Below, in pieces: positions 33,606-45,969 of a DNA stretch of 64,000 nt. This DNA comes from Neckera pumila (taxonomy: Eukaryota; Streptophyta; Bryopsida; Hypnales; Neckeraceae). The notes under the pieces are model-generated. The model was not told where the DNA came from. It saw nothing but the letters and a program-made list of their open reading frames with translations, and made no database searches. How positions within the stretch are numbered: position 1 is the first letter of the stretch; the number at the start of each line of letters is the position of its first letter. Made by a program: the position numbers and the translations under genes. Location of the stretch: positions 39,569,282-39,633,281 of the forward strand of contig OZ018409.1 of assembly GCA_963969595.1 (NCBI GenBank), read 5' to 3'.

Positions 33606-36193
33606 AAATATAGTTTTTTTTCCCAAATGAATCAAGTGCCTGAATCAAAAGTTATGCTGCTTTGAACTTTTTCACTTTTTGGGTAGTTTGGGTAGTTTCA
33701 AGCATCATGTGCAAAACTCCTATAGTATTGAAATTTGACAGTCTGTATGTAACTTGCAAAATGTAAATAATCAAAAGAACTCTATGTATAGTATAAAAGT
33801 CTCACTTTAAGAGAAATTAAAGTTTTCTAGCTTTGTCAGGTAAGATCAAGACAAAACTTTTTCTTCTAACTTGTGATTACAATTTGTGCCAGCCAAAATG
33901 CACCTTGATCTTTCAGGGATTAAAATGGCTCAGAAGACGGCTTTTGTTAACATTTTATCAACTTAAAATTTAAAAGGAAAAATGAGATGTAGAAAATATT
34001 GGGTTGCATATTATTAATAAAAAACTTCACAATATATATAAAAAATTGAAATACCTGTGCACAATTTTTAAAAATCCATACAAAATTTTCCTCCAATTGA
34101 AATTAAAACTCATTTGTAGCATTTGATTTATAATTTAAATTTTTAAATTTTTTATTAAAAAGCTCCAAAATTTGGATAACTTGGCTTATAATATCTGTAT
34201 GATATATGTACTTAAAATTTTTAATGTTATTATTGTCCTCAAAAAATATTCATTTCATATATATAAATACATTTTTGTATTCCTTGTTGAAAGGGCTATA
34301 AGAGTTTTCTACTTTGAGATTGGACTAAAATGTATTATAAGTGATTATAATCAAGGCTATATAAAACAAAAGTTGCATACCTAGATCTAGCCGTAAAATC
34401 TTGCACTAGAATAGTATGAGAATGTTGGATGAAAATTCAGATAGCTCTAATAAACTACACATTCCCAGAGAAGTCTAATACAGATTTTTACAATTGACTT
34501 TTGAAAAAAAAGACTATTTTTTTTCATTTTTTTCTTGCTACCCTAAAAAAAGGGCAATTTTTGACAATTTCTACCCAAAATGTGCCTTCGTCTCGCTTTT
34601 GGAATTCAAACACATTTCAAAAATTTAATGTTTTTGTCATGTATTAATACGGATCTAAAGATGTTTTTTAGATTTTTATAATGAAAAAATTCAACAAATT
34701 TTATAAGATTTTCTTAAGTAATTTCTATGTAAGAATTATGGCAATTATAAAATGCTTTAAATAATATGGAATTTTTATGAGAATTAAAGATATAAGTGAT
34801 AAATATCATAGGTTAATTGGCGTACTTTTGGAATTCATGCCAAAAACAATTTGATACAAAAAGCTAAAAAGCAATGCAATTTAAGCATTTAAGTGACAAA
34901 ATTTACAATTTCAACCATTTTTAGATAATTTTTAGATTTAATAAAGTGTAGATTTTGAGAGCTTATTTTTTTTACTTAAGTTTAAAAACATTTAAAATCA
35001 AGAACTATGAGAAAATTGAAGTTTGACTTTCAAAATGCCCCCTAGGCTTAGAATGTCTTTTAAAGGTTAAAGCATTATATAAAGATATAGGTTTGATCAA
35101 TCAAAATCTAAGCATAATCAAAATTAAAGCATCAAGTTTAGAATGCTTATACTTAAACTTCAAGCAAACAAATCTTATGTGATTTTTGTATCACATTTGA
35201 AAATTCCATAGAATTTGGATGTCTATTAGATATTGATATCAAACCTTTACAAAAATGTTCACCTACAAATATCAAAAGCCTCATAAAAAATGCACTTGCT
35301 TACAAAACATTGTTTTATATAGAAATGAGAAAGTCTATACATGAAGTACACAATAGAAAGTTGAGCAGTAGGGTCAATGTTTGTCAATTAATTATGTTTG
35401 TCAACCAATGTAAAATCATGAACATTAAATGAAACAATTCACCAAAAATGGAGTTTTAATTTTTTGAGACAGAAATTTGATATGCTTAATTGGGATTGTA
35501 TAAGAATTGAATGTTAATTATACAAGACAATTGTATTCAATATTTGTAAAAATAGGCAAATTGTAAGATTCTTGGACCCTATTGAAGTGCACTTAATAGT
35601 ATTAAAGTTTGTTGAGCATAATCCACACCCAACAATGCATCAATTGCCACAAGATCTTTTATATTGCAAAATATACAGTTGAATAGCTAGTCCACACATT
35701 AACCAAAATAAAACAAATTTATCAAATCTCCATATACAAATTCATAGGTAATGAATACATGATTAATAAATATATGAATATCAATAATATTAATTATTAT
35801 AATAACTATGCTATTAACGTATTAATAATACGTTACTAAATAATATTATATAATATATTTACATTGATAATATTATAATATGATATTGAATGATTACTAA
35901 TATATTAGATAATAATACTATATATAGTAATATTTATTATATAGTAATAGGCATTATAATAGATTAATATAGATTATATATTATGTAACTAATATATGAT
36001 TATAGTATATATTGTAATATATGTATTATGATGATATTATATTGTGTTTATGAATTATATTGATTAATAAATTACCAATGTATTAATAATTATGGCATAA
36101 TTTTTTTTGTTGGTGGGATACTTTTTTTGTTTCCAAGTGCGTTGAATGACTTCTAGTTCCTTAATTTTTTTTAAATTTTTATGTTTGAACAAC
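33606..36193. other. AT-rich spacer with a sequence shared with the CACTA interior
   Basis: The stretch 33930-34385 matches 45575-45965 plus 46893-46970 in the CACTA element, in the same orientation, with the 923-bp TTAA element missing. 35740-36080 is a very AT-rich low-complexity block (ataatattaattattataa-type). No supported gene; the open frame 34172-34384 lies inside the shared repeat. Confidence 0.55.
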
Positions 36194-36197
36194 TTAA

Positions 36198-37117
36198 TCC
36201 CTAAAGGACCATTGTCCCTTCGGGTGACAAATGCGTTTTCGGGCAGGTACCTATGGGCTGAAATTTTCTTCTGATTTTTTGAAACTTTTTTTGGAGGTAG
36301 AAAAGCTGATTTTCTTCATGGGAATATAATTTTTTTCCCAATCGGTGCTTGGGAACAAAAGTTATGACCAAATAAGCTCAAAACAGGGGACGGCAGTCAA
36401 CAAAAAAATTTGCACTTTTTTTTTTTTTTTTTTTAAGTATTTTTTTTCTCATAGATTATATTTTTGTCTCTCTAGAAAGCTTTGATTCATTTCATTTGGA
36501 TTTTGTATGAGAAAGTTATGGACATTCTTGTTTTTTGGGCATTTAAAGCATCTTTTTGAAAAAAATACTTGTAGGATTCATTTCTGAATGCAATTTTCAA
36601 ATTTTTCAGATTTTTTTTTTTGCATGGTTTAGTTTACTTGCTAGAACAATCTCACCACTGGAATTAGTGCATTTTAATCTCACCTAAAATATATCAATAT
36701 TTTAGATTTTCCTTTTATCTTGTACCTACTTCTACTTAACAATTGTTTTAATAATGAAATTAAGATTTTTTGAACTTTCTTTTTTGGGCTAGATTCTCAA
36801 CTTAATTCTCCAGTATAAACATTAAAAGCTCAAAACTCTGTAGTGCAAAAAAATAAAGTTAAAAAATGTTCAAAGTCAAAAATTCTAGTCTCACAATGTG
36901 CTGAAAAACTTGTTTTTTTCACTTTAAACGTAGATATCTTGCAATTTGTGAGGTCAAAATTTTTGAAATTATTTCCACACACTCTCATAGTAGTTAGGTG
37001 TAAGATCCTATGGTTAGATGTGGAAAAAAAACATTTTTCAAATTTTTTTACTCTTTGCTATAGAAATGGCAGTTTTGAGTGTTTTTTGGCAGAAAAAAGG
37101 CCTTGGTCCTTTAGGGA
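36198..37117 (+). mobile_element. TTAA element subfamily B, 920 bp
   Basis: Flanked by TTAA at 36194-36197 and 37118-37121. Termini are TCCCTAAAGGACC and GGTCCTTTAGGGA. Contains an 18-nt poly-T tract near 36417. Collinear with the copy at 11914. The internal open frame 36843-37121 is not conserved between copies. Confidence 0.82.
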
Positions 37118-37300
37118 TTAAACTTCAGTAGAGGAAGAAATTAGGGTAGTAGTTGTAAAATAGGAACTGAAAATAATCCTAATATGGACAAATTTAGGAA
37201 AAGGCTAAGAAATCTACAGAAAACAAGGGATGAAGTTTAGGTTAGATAGTAGACGAAGTTGATCAAAAATAGTCCATCCAAGTCCAAACTTGGAATTTAA

Positions 37301-38223
37301 CCCCTAAAGGATCAGCATGCAAATTTTGGCATTATAGAAATTTTGGGCAGGTACCTGTGAGTAGAGGTTTAAATATTTTAGGCTGAAATTTTAGTAGAAC
37401 TTGGGGACAAGGAATATCTTTTATGTGCATTAAATTTCATGACATTTGGAAATAGGAGTCAAAAGTTATGGCCTAATATGTTACTTTTTTCACTGAGTGG
37501 GTAGTTTGGGCAAATCTGAAAAAAAGTAATTTTTTCAAAAATAAAAATTTGAAACTGGTTTTCTACAATTACATATACGTGGAAAGGTTTGAATCATTCC
37601 ATTCCAATCATTGAGTCAAAATTTATGAGGGTTTTTAGTTTGTGGGCAGTTATAGATTTTGTACTATTAAAAAAACTTTGTGATTGGTTATTTGACTCAA
37701 TTTTCAATATTTTTGTGAAAATATAAAATCCTAGGATATAGATTAATTATTACAACAATTCAACCATTGGAATTGGCACTTTTTTAATTCATAAATAATT
37801 TCATAACAATTTAGTATTTTGAATCATTATCTACTTCTTTCTACTTACTATTTTTTTCCTATATGTTGTACAATTCCAAATGGTGCAAAAAATTTCAAGC
37901 ATATTGCCAACTTGTTTAGGACATTGAATTCAAAGAAGCACCACCATTTTGGACATTTTTTCATTGAAAAATGAGCTTGTGAAGTGCAACTGCCTGATTT
38001 TTAGCAGGATTGAAAAAATGGTTTTGGAGGCTTTGAATGCGTTTATCTTTTGATCTTCACGGGGGAATTTTCTGAAATTTCCACATGCTGTTAATAAGTC
38101 TTACTACAAGATCCTACGGTTACATGTGTCAAAAATTGTTTTTTTCCAAAAATTTGGTAGTTGTATTAGAAATGGCAGTTTTGGAGCGTTTTTGGTGATT
38201 ACATAGTCACGGAACTTTAGGAA
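37301..38223 (+). mobile_element. TTAA element subfamily A, 923 bp
   Basis: Flanked by TTAA at 37297-37300 and 38224-38227. Termini are CCCCTAAAGGATC and CTTTAGGAA. It has exactly the same length as the copy in the CACTA element at 45970. It lies only 183 bp beyond a B-type copy in the same orientation. Confidence 0.82.
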
Positions 38224-38868
38224 TTAAACAGAGTTTAATAATCTAAGCCTAGGGTCCAAACCTCAGAGTCGATCAAAATAGGAAATAAGTCTAAAAAGGT
38301 GGACGAAGTTTAAATAGCCTTCTAAAAACTAAACTTCATCTGTTAGTATCTTTCACTAGGAAGGTCGAATAGGGTTGTATTTTATATTTTTGGAAATGGT
38401 GCGAGATTTCTTATCACCTGAAGTTATTAAATTTAGAGTATTAACTTTCTATCAATCCAAAGTCTTCCTTTTATACTTAGAGCAATGATCTTAAGCAAAG
38501 ATATAAGTCTTAGTGGAGGTTATTCGTTTGTGTAATAAGAGTGTAAAAAAGCATCTGTTAAACTTTTTTCCATATTTATTGATTTCCAAGTCAAACCAAG
38601 CTATTCATTTAATTGCTAAATGAGAAGAAAATTTATATATTTTGTATAGTTTTAACTTCTAAATGAAGAAAGTAAACATATATTTTCAATAAAAAAATGA
38701 AAAAGTAGCAAAGGACAAGACCGCATGTAATGGGCGCAAACAAGTGCAACGGATGTACAAGACAAGATGAGTTTTATATAACAAGATTTGAAATTAAGAT
38801 CCAAAACTACAATGAAAAGCTAGAAGCAAGGACTAAGATCTAAGAGATGTGTTGTCAAAAGTGAGGAC
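38224..38868. other. Intergenic DNA
   Basis: No gene or repeat boundary recognised. Confidence 0.4.
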
Positions 38869-39130
38869 TACCTCAGCCTTGACTCTTGTATATTCTACCA
38901 CCTTGGAGGTTCTTTTGAAATTCTATAGAAGCCTCCAGAAGATTGTGGAAAACTATGGAAGCTTTCAAAAAACTTATGAGGCTTCAAGAAGCTCTTGGAA
39001 CACTATGAAAGTTTTTGAAATACTATGGAAGCTTATAAACATTAAGGAAGCTTCTGGAATACAATAAAAGCTTTTAGAAGACTATTGAAGCTTCTGGAAG
39101 ACTACAAAAGTTTTTAGAAAATACTACACT
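38869..39130 (+). repeat. Degenerate tandem repeat (~21-bp units)
   Basis: About ten to twelve imperfect units of the type gaagcttctggaa.actat occur in a row. The open frame 38849-39067 exists only because of the periodicity. The repeat has drifted considerably between units. Confidence 0.65.
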
Positions 39131-40064
39131 CTATTATCTAGATGTCTAGAAGGTTCTGGAATGTCCGTGGCATTAATTCCTCTTCTAGCAACAAATTCCA
39201 AAAAGAGCATAAGTGACCTATGTTTTTCATTTGCAAGAAATCAAGAATTTAAAGAATAGAATCTGCAACATAAGCTGCTCAATGTTCTCTTGATAGAAAG
39301 TGAATATTACATTGATTGAAGCCGCTTAGCCATCGATTGTGACCACAACTTCTTTTTACCGGACAAAATCCAAGATATTCCTCAATGTTGGGACCTTCAA
39401 AACATCCTTGAAAAGTAGTTTCTAAACCGTCCAATTTGTAATAAAAGTACTAAAGATCAAGTATTGGGCTGAAGATTATCATGCCATGGTTGATCAATAT
39501 GAGTCCGTTTCCATTATGCCAAAGTTTTGCCTTCATCTTGAAGTCTCGGTGAAAAAAAGCTGAAGGTTGAAATGACTAGTTTGGTGACTGTAACATAAAA
39601 AACTTAAACTCAGGCTCAAGATTGTGTTTTGGATCTAAAGAGTCTTGAAAATCCTCCAATTAGACATAATGAAGTTTTCTCAAAAACTAATTAAAGACTA
39701 AAATTTCTTATGACTAGAGTGAAGATTCTCTCTTCTTATCAACTATCCTTTCCTAATATCTAACTTCAAATGAGGAGGCTTCTCAAAAAAATTACTATTT
39801 AGATATGCTAAAGGTTGCAGAAATTTTTGTACCTTTTGTGGAATGTTGATCTGATTTACTACTGATTTTCACATATATTCATTTATGTCATATTTGTACC
39901 AAAGTATCAACTATTCCAACTTGCCATCTATACACTATAAGAAATCCATGTCTTTTAGGATGTTTTCACTATTTTTTGGAACGCATTTTTGTGGACATTG
40001 AATAAAACAACTTATATTTTTATGCCAACAATGATGTTCAATAAAACATTCCCTGCATGTACAA

Positions 40065-40687
40065 ATGGATGGAGAGAGTAGACTCAGTCGAGACCAAAAC
40101 ACCGGCAGTAAATTGAGTGCAAAGGACAACGATAACAAATATGGGCATGATAATCTCCGAGTTGCTGAAGAGGAATGCAAGGATGCCATATCCCAGATAC
40201 TAAATTCTATCGAGTCGTTCCAACCAAAGCTGACGAATTGTAGCACTCTTGAATCAAAAATATTGTCTGTTGTTGAGTACATGGATTAGGCCATATATAA
40301 GTCAACTTTGGTTGCCATTTGAATGGAAATTCCTTCTTGTCAAAAGACCATTTAACTTGGATTAAGAATTTTGTGTACTTTAACAACACAAAGGAATATG
40401 TATTCGTTGCCAAATCTACCACAACCTCTTTTCTAGGGTTGGAAAGTGTTTGTGGTGTGTTCTTTGTCCAATTTGCAAACCTAAACCAATCTTCTGCAAC
40501 ACAGTCTCCACAAAAATGGAACCGCTCTTGTGCTCAAGGTGGACACCCAACTCTAGTCTCTAGTGGTGTAGACATTGATAGTTGGTGGCTTGGAAGAATC
40601 CAAAAAATGAGGAGGAGAGTTGATGCCTGTGAGCCTAATTTGTCACTTGGGACTCGTAGATTTATTTTTTTGGAATTTACAATTTAA
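40065..40687 (+). other. Two unrecognised open frames, possible decayed gene
   Basis: Frame 40065-40289 (74 aa, hydrophilic, DGESRLSRDQNTGSKLSAK..) and frame 40319-40687 (122 aa) follow each other on the plus strand. The second contains DIDSWWLGRIQKMRRRVDACE, a tryptophan- and basic-rich segment that looks coding in character. No family is recognised. They may be exons of a gene or fragments of a transposon protein. The stretch 39131-40064 before them shows nothing. Confidence 0.3.
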
Positions 40688-40965
40688 AGTTGATAGAAAT
40701 ATACAAAAAGCCATAAAAAGAGTGTAGAACCAGAATAGGGTTGCGTCATACCCATTAAAGTATTTGGTCTAGATTTTTGTTTACACTTAGAACTTTTCTA
40801 AACCTTGCCTAAAAATAGAGTAGAAATCACAAAATAGTGGGATTTAGAGGATTTGAGTCACATAGCTCCAAAAGTTACAAGGATGATTGTTAGATAATTC
40901 GTCAATCTTTTATATCAATTTCCTAAGCTTACCTCATTCAGCACGGAGACCTTCTCAAATAATGA

Positions 40966-41040
40966 AAGTTTGATCTCAAATATGAGGCAATGAGATAATA
41001 AAAGTTTGATCTCACGTTTGAGGCAGTGAGATCATAAAAG
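40966..41040 (+). repeat. Two 36-38-bp direct repeats
   Basis: The phrase aaagtttgatctca..t.tgaggca.tgagat appears twice in succession. Confidence 0.6.
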
Positions 41041-41219
41041 TTGATATTGGCTCCTTAATTGAAAGTGACTGCATTTATGGTCCAAAACCATGTAAGAAGG
41101 ATCCATTGGTATACGTTATTTTTTCATCACACAATCAAAAGGTGAATCTGGAACACAAAGAGGATTTGAATTCAAAAAGAACGCAACATGTTTCACATCA
41201 TTCATAGAGGTCAATCCAA

Positions 41220-41351
41220 GTCCACAAAAAGAATGCAAGCGGCAGACTCAATCAAAAGTTCTCACAATATTATCAACAATAGGTTGAATCCTACAGAAAC
41301 TAAAAGCCAACACCAAAAAGAAAATATTTGAAAAGCTTGAGTACAGCATCA
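41220..41351 (+). repeat. Direct repeat upstream of the CACTA element
   Basis: This stretch (tccacaaaaagaatgc.., ttctcacaatatt, ccaacaccaaaaagaaa) recurs at 50178-50314, immediately after the CACTA element, in the same orientation with moderate divergence. Confidence 0.6.
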
Positions 41352-41413
41352 TGTGTACCAATGTAAATGTGTATAACCTACAAAGTAGGGCTATAGTAAA
41401 TTAGACTATGACA

Positions 41414-42849
41414 CTAGTACTCTAGGGTATGAGAGGCTTTTTTTGGGAGGATATCTAGTTTCAAACATCTCTCAAAACGGTCTTTAATAGCAGCAAAACC
41501 GGCAGTCTCACCATCCGAAACACTAGTCCATCTTGGACCTTCCAATTTTGATACTTAGAACAAATTCAACATCTTAGATTTGAAAGATTTAAATACAATG
41601 ACTTGGGCTTTAATTGGTTGACAAGACTCCGGTTGTTGTTTAGGATAGTGCCCAGCTCTGTACCCAACATGTGCCCCAACAAAACAGCATTAGTAACAAA
41701 AGTAAATACTTTTAGCCATAACTGAATTATACATGATTCACATACTTAATTTTGGAAAAACAATAACAAATATTACCTATAAAATTATTCCAAGAGAGAC
41801 ACTTGGAAATGAAGAAACGCCTGAAATATTGGCATATCAACCATCTGAGGAGGTACGGTCCAGTGAAGTGTCATGCTAACCCTACAACTCTTAGAAGAAA
41901 ATATTTCACCTCATCCGAACACTTGTAGAGTAAATCCGCATCATAGTTGTCACATTAGACGGACCATCCGTCCAAACCGTCCAATATGTCTGCCTATCCG
42001 GGATGTCTGATGATTCTAATCCGCCCCATGTGACTAATTTAAGGTAGTTACATTGTCTGTTTGGTTAGTCCAAACTATCCAATATGTCCACTCATCCAAG
42101 ACGTCCAGTATTCCTAAATCGTTTGATGTGACAGCAATGATCCGCATGCTTTTTAGTAAATTTTTGAACCGCAGATACGCAATTCTCAGGCTCAAGGCAA
42201 TGCACGTGGCCTACCCAAGAAACATTATAAACCCATAAGAATACATCACTACAAAAATAAATCACACTACACACCCCTAAAAAGGCCATGAAAACTAATT
42301 TCAAAAAAAAATTAAGCACTTACCGTTTGTCTCATTGCACACCTTGGTAAACATACCAATGAGATCATCTACAATTTTCTCTGAGTCACCCTCATGACTG
42401 AAAAATTCATGGCAGTCAGCTTCAAAATCCTTGTTCGCGGTCAAGCTATCAAACTTCACAGAAGTGAATCCCTTCTTATACTTCTTTTGATTTCCCACCC
42501 TATGGACTTGGCCTATGAACGCAATGAATTCATTGATCAAAATCAATGAACGCTCCACCACAAATTGCTTCCTGACATGCGTCAATTTCTATAACACAAT
42601 GCAAATGAAGGACTTCAGAGGTTTAAAAATCACAAAATAAAATAAAATCAATAACAACCAAACTAAAGCATACAAAGAAAGTAATCAAAGCCTCCTTAGC
42701 TTTATGTCCATGTCATGTTTTGCTTGCATTTGTGCATGTTCTTCCTGCAGTTGCCTCACTATGACTTCAAGTTTGTCCGCGTGATTGGAGACGCCCACAT
42801 CGTGCAGTGGCAAGCTCAGAGTCACCTTCCGCTTTTTCTTGGACGCCAT
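41414..42849 (-). pseudogene. Three-exon gene of unknown function, probably decayed
   Basis: Exon-like segments: 42849-42688 (frame MASKKKRKVTLSLPL.., then a charged, probably helical part VRQLQEEHAQMQAKHDMDIK), 42588-42324 and 41553-41414 (ending LKLDILPKKASHTLEY and TAG). Exon 2 has a clean acceptor (gttatag) and donor (gtaagt); exon 3 has acceptor ttctaag and joins in frame. Exon 2 contains KQFVVERSLILINEFIAF and FFSHEGDSEKIVDDLIGMF. Exon 1 runs into TGA with no good donor before it; an earlier donor (ata|gtgagg, after DKLEVI) would restore frame, otherwise the gene is broken. The N terminus KKKRK could be a nuclear signal. No family is recognised. A family C MITE lies directly upstream of the start, with the CACTA element just beyond it. 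Confidence 0.4.
41945..42135 (+). repeat. Tandem duplication of ~100 bp
   Basis: Two imperfect copies share ccaaac..tccaatatgtc and a final tgatgtgac/ccatgtgac. They lie in what would be the second intron of the unknown minus-strand gene. Confidence 0.5.
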
Positions 42850-42896
42850 AGCCACTGACAAGCTGTACAAAACAAAATTTTGATCATCTTCTAGCA

Positions 42897-43187
42897 TTAG
42901 AGGAGTTTCGAGGCCTTGGAAGACTATTTCAAGTCCGTTCCCTAGTCTGCCCAGATTCAATGATCGACGGTACGGGTGTGTCAGATTTTTTTTTTTTAAG
43001 TTTTTTATTTCTTACCAAAATATCATTTTAACCAAAATAATAATTTTTTTAATTTTACTTTTTTCAAAAATGATGAAGCAGTCACTTGGCCACATCACCC
43101 TGGCCATTTGACAGCGTCCCAACATTCTTGCAAAGTTCCCACAGTCCGAGAACTCGCAATCTTTTAGGAAGCCCAAAACTCCTCTAA
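42897..43187. mobile_element. MITE family C, copy 2 (291 bp)
   Basis: Same ends (TTAGAGGAG..CTCCTCTAA) and same interior phrases (cacttggccacatcaccctg, cagcgtcccaacattc) as the copy at 15895. It ends 26 bp before the CACTA element begins. Confidence 0.75.
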
Positions 43188-43234
43188 TATCAGTGCCCAA
43201 AGCAGAAATTAGACACTACAACAAAAATGATGTT

Positions 43235-43800
43235 TTATGGCTGCAAAATATGATTGCAGTGAGTCGTAAAATCTCAAAATATGACTTACGTAGAAATTAA
43301 TGTAGATGAGTCGCGCTATGACTAGGTCCAATCATTACCGATGAGTCGCTTCAGATATGAGTTATATTTGCAGTCATATGGATTGGGAAGTATAAATTAG
43401 CCAAAATTAGCCATATTTTGCCAACGTGGCATATATGTTGACCACTTTTGACACACTTGATTTTTTCTTGAGGTGCTCGGGCAAAAGCAAAAAAATTCCT
43501 ATATGGCATATGACTGCGCGCAGTCATATTTTTGGTTGACGTGGAATATGACTATGGTGAGTCATATTTTGAGTAACACGACATATGACTATGGTGAGTC
43601 ATATTCTTTGTTGATGTGAATATGACTCTTGTGAGTCATATTTTCAGTTGAAAAATGACTTTTGTGAATCATATTTTCTGCTGAAAAATGCCTTTTGTGA
43701 ATCATATTGTTAGATGATGTAGAATATGACCCTCATGAGTTATATTATTTGTTGATTTGAAATGTGACTCCTATGAGTCATATTTTTGGATGATCTGGTA
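43235..43800. repeat. Left subterminal repeats of the CACTA element
   Basis: At least a dozen copies of the motif tatgact(n)gtgagtcatattt occur, many as small inverted pairs (for example 43546-43575). Confidence 0.8.
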
Positions 43801-44559
43801 GTTTATATGGAATGTTATTAATAATTTTATGATTGAATGTAGGCATATTTTTGAAAGTATTGAGTCACATTTCTGGCATAATTGTGAGCATCATGTGACT
43901 ATAACCAATCAAATTTTTACCAAGATATTTTGTGATATATAATTGAAGCAAGTGATATTCCAAGTAAGTGAGAGTTACATTCTTAGATTTGTGTGTGCGG
44001 TTTGTAATTGAGGTAACTGAGGCTAATGATAGTATCCACCATGAACTACAGTCACATTTTCTATACAATCTAAATGAACATGACGAAACTAAAGACTCCA
44101 TTCAATTAAAATTTAATTGAAATGAGTACAATGTGAGTCTCCATTCAATTGAAATGTGTACATATGATTTTTGAGGTGTACAAAAGATAGACATCTTAGA
44201 AAAAGAAAATGCAAGAAAGAATATGACTCTTTTCAATCACATTTATTAGTCACTAATACAAAGCATATTACAATGGCACTCTATACATGTATATTTCCAA
44301 ACATTTGTAAGACCTATATTCCCTACAAATATGTGAAGATGTTGCCTCTTTGGTGTTGCAAATAGCCTCTAATAACTTCTTTCTAGCTTAGTGCCTACAT
44401 ATACAATCAAGGAGGTTAATTTTCAATGAAATGAACAATATAATTCAACCTTCAATGATTTAAGGCAATATAAGTATGTTGCACAAGTTTAAGATAAGAA
44501 AAAGTCATGACCACTATTTTTAGAAAATTGCAAATAAACAAGAAGAAAGAATAACAATG

Positions 44560-45180
44560 GTAATAGAAGGAACAAGAAGCAAAAGGTGGCAAGTATTGAG
44601 GTAACAACAAGCAAGAGGTAAGATGCAACAAGATACAACAAAAAACAACAAAAAACAAGAACTAAGTTGCAACAACAAACAATAAGAAACATAAGTTAAG
44701 ATCCAAGAAAATGCAACAAATAAGAAGAAAAATCAAGAACTAAGATGCAGGTAGAAGTAACAAGAAGCATAAATTAAGATGTAACAACAAGAAGTTAGAA
44801 GCAAGAACTAAAAAGCAACAAGAGAAAATAAGAAGCAAACGACTAAGTACTAAGAGGTAACAAGAGGAAACTAAAAGCAAAGAGCAAGAACTAAAAAGCA
44901 AAAACTAAGAACTAAGAGGTAATAAAAGACACTAAAAGCAAAGAGCAAGAACTAAGTAGCAAAAACTAAGAACTAAGAGGTAACAAGAGGAAACTAAAAG
45001 CAAAGAGCAAGATTTAAGAAGTAAAAACTAAGAACTAAGAAAACACAAGAGAAAGTTAAAAGCAAGAAGCAAAAATTAAGAAGCAACAAAAAGCAAGAAT
45101 TAAGAAGCAAAAAAAAACAAGATCTAAAAGGCATTAACTAGAAACAAGAACTAAGAGGCAACAAAAAACACAGAAGAAGA
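44560..45180 (+). repeat. Purine-rich tandem repeat inside CACTA
   Basis: The plus strand is almost without pyrimidine runs and is built from aactaaga and agcaagaa phrases. Between 44880 and 45070 a unit of about 62 bp (aactaagaggtaacaagagg .. actaaaagcaaagagcaag) is repeated three times. Confidence 0.75.
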
Positions 45181-45294
45181 AACAAAATAGCAAAATATTG
45201 CACTTTGAGGAGTCAACTCCAAAAAAATGGCAGCTAGGGTTTTAAAACCCTAAATTAGTGGCGGCTATATGGAAGTGGTGGCTAGGGTTTTAAA

Positions 45295-45440
45295 AATCTA
45301 GTTATATGACTTGCTCTAGTTACGTGACTTGCCCTAGTCATGCACATGACTTGCTCTAGTTATGTGACTTGTCTAAGTCATGCACAAGACTTGTTCTAGT
45401 CATGTAACTTGTCCTAGTCATGTACATGATATCTTTTAGT
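45295..45440 (+). repeat. Tandem repeat of ctagtcatg/gacttg units
   Basis: Three to four diverged units of about 38 bp, each containing tcatg.acatgacttgctct and agttatgtgacttg. Confidence 0.65.
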
Positions 45441-45969
45441 CATGAGACTGACCAAATATGACTATACTAAGCAACGAAGCTTTTTTAACAACAAAATTTG
45501 ATCCAAAGTGAATACATACATTGACATTAAAATCTCGGGTATGCAACTCATATATTAAACACATGGGTCATTGGCATTAAAACGGCTTAGAGGACAATTT
45601 TTGTAAAAATTATCAAATTAAAATGATCAAAAAGTTAAGTGAAGACCAAATTAAAAAAATAAATATATATAGGAAATGTCAGATTGCATACATATTATAA
45701 AAAATTTACAATATATATGTATATATATATAAAGAAATTAGAATACCTATATATAGTTTTAAAATTCCATACAAGAAGTTTCTTCCAATTAAAATTATAT
45801 TTTATTAAAAAGCCTACAAAATTGGATACCTTATTTCATGAGACATGTATTGAAATAACTCATATAATTTGGTTTATAATGCTATTATTGTCCTAAGAAA
45901 TTATTCATTTCATGTATTATTACATTTTTGGACTCTTTTTGAAAAGGCTACAAGAATTTTCTACATTAA

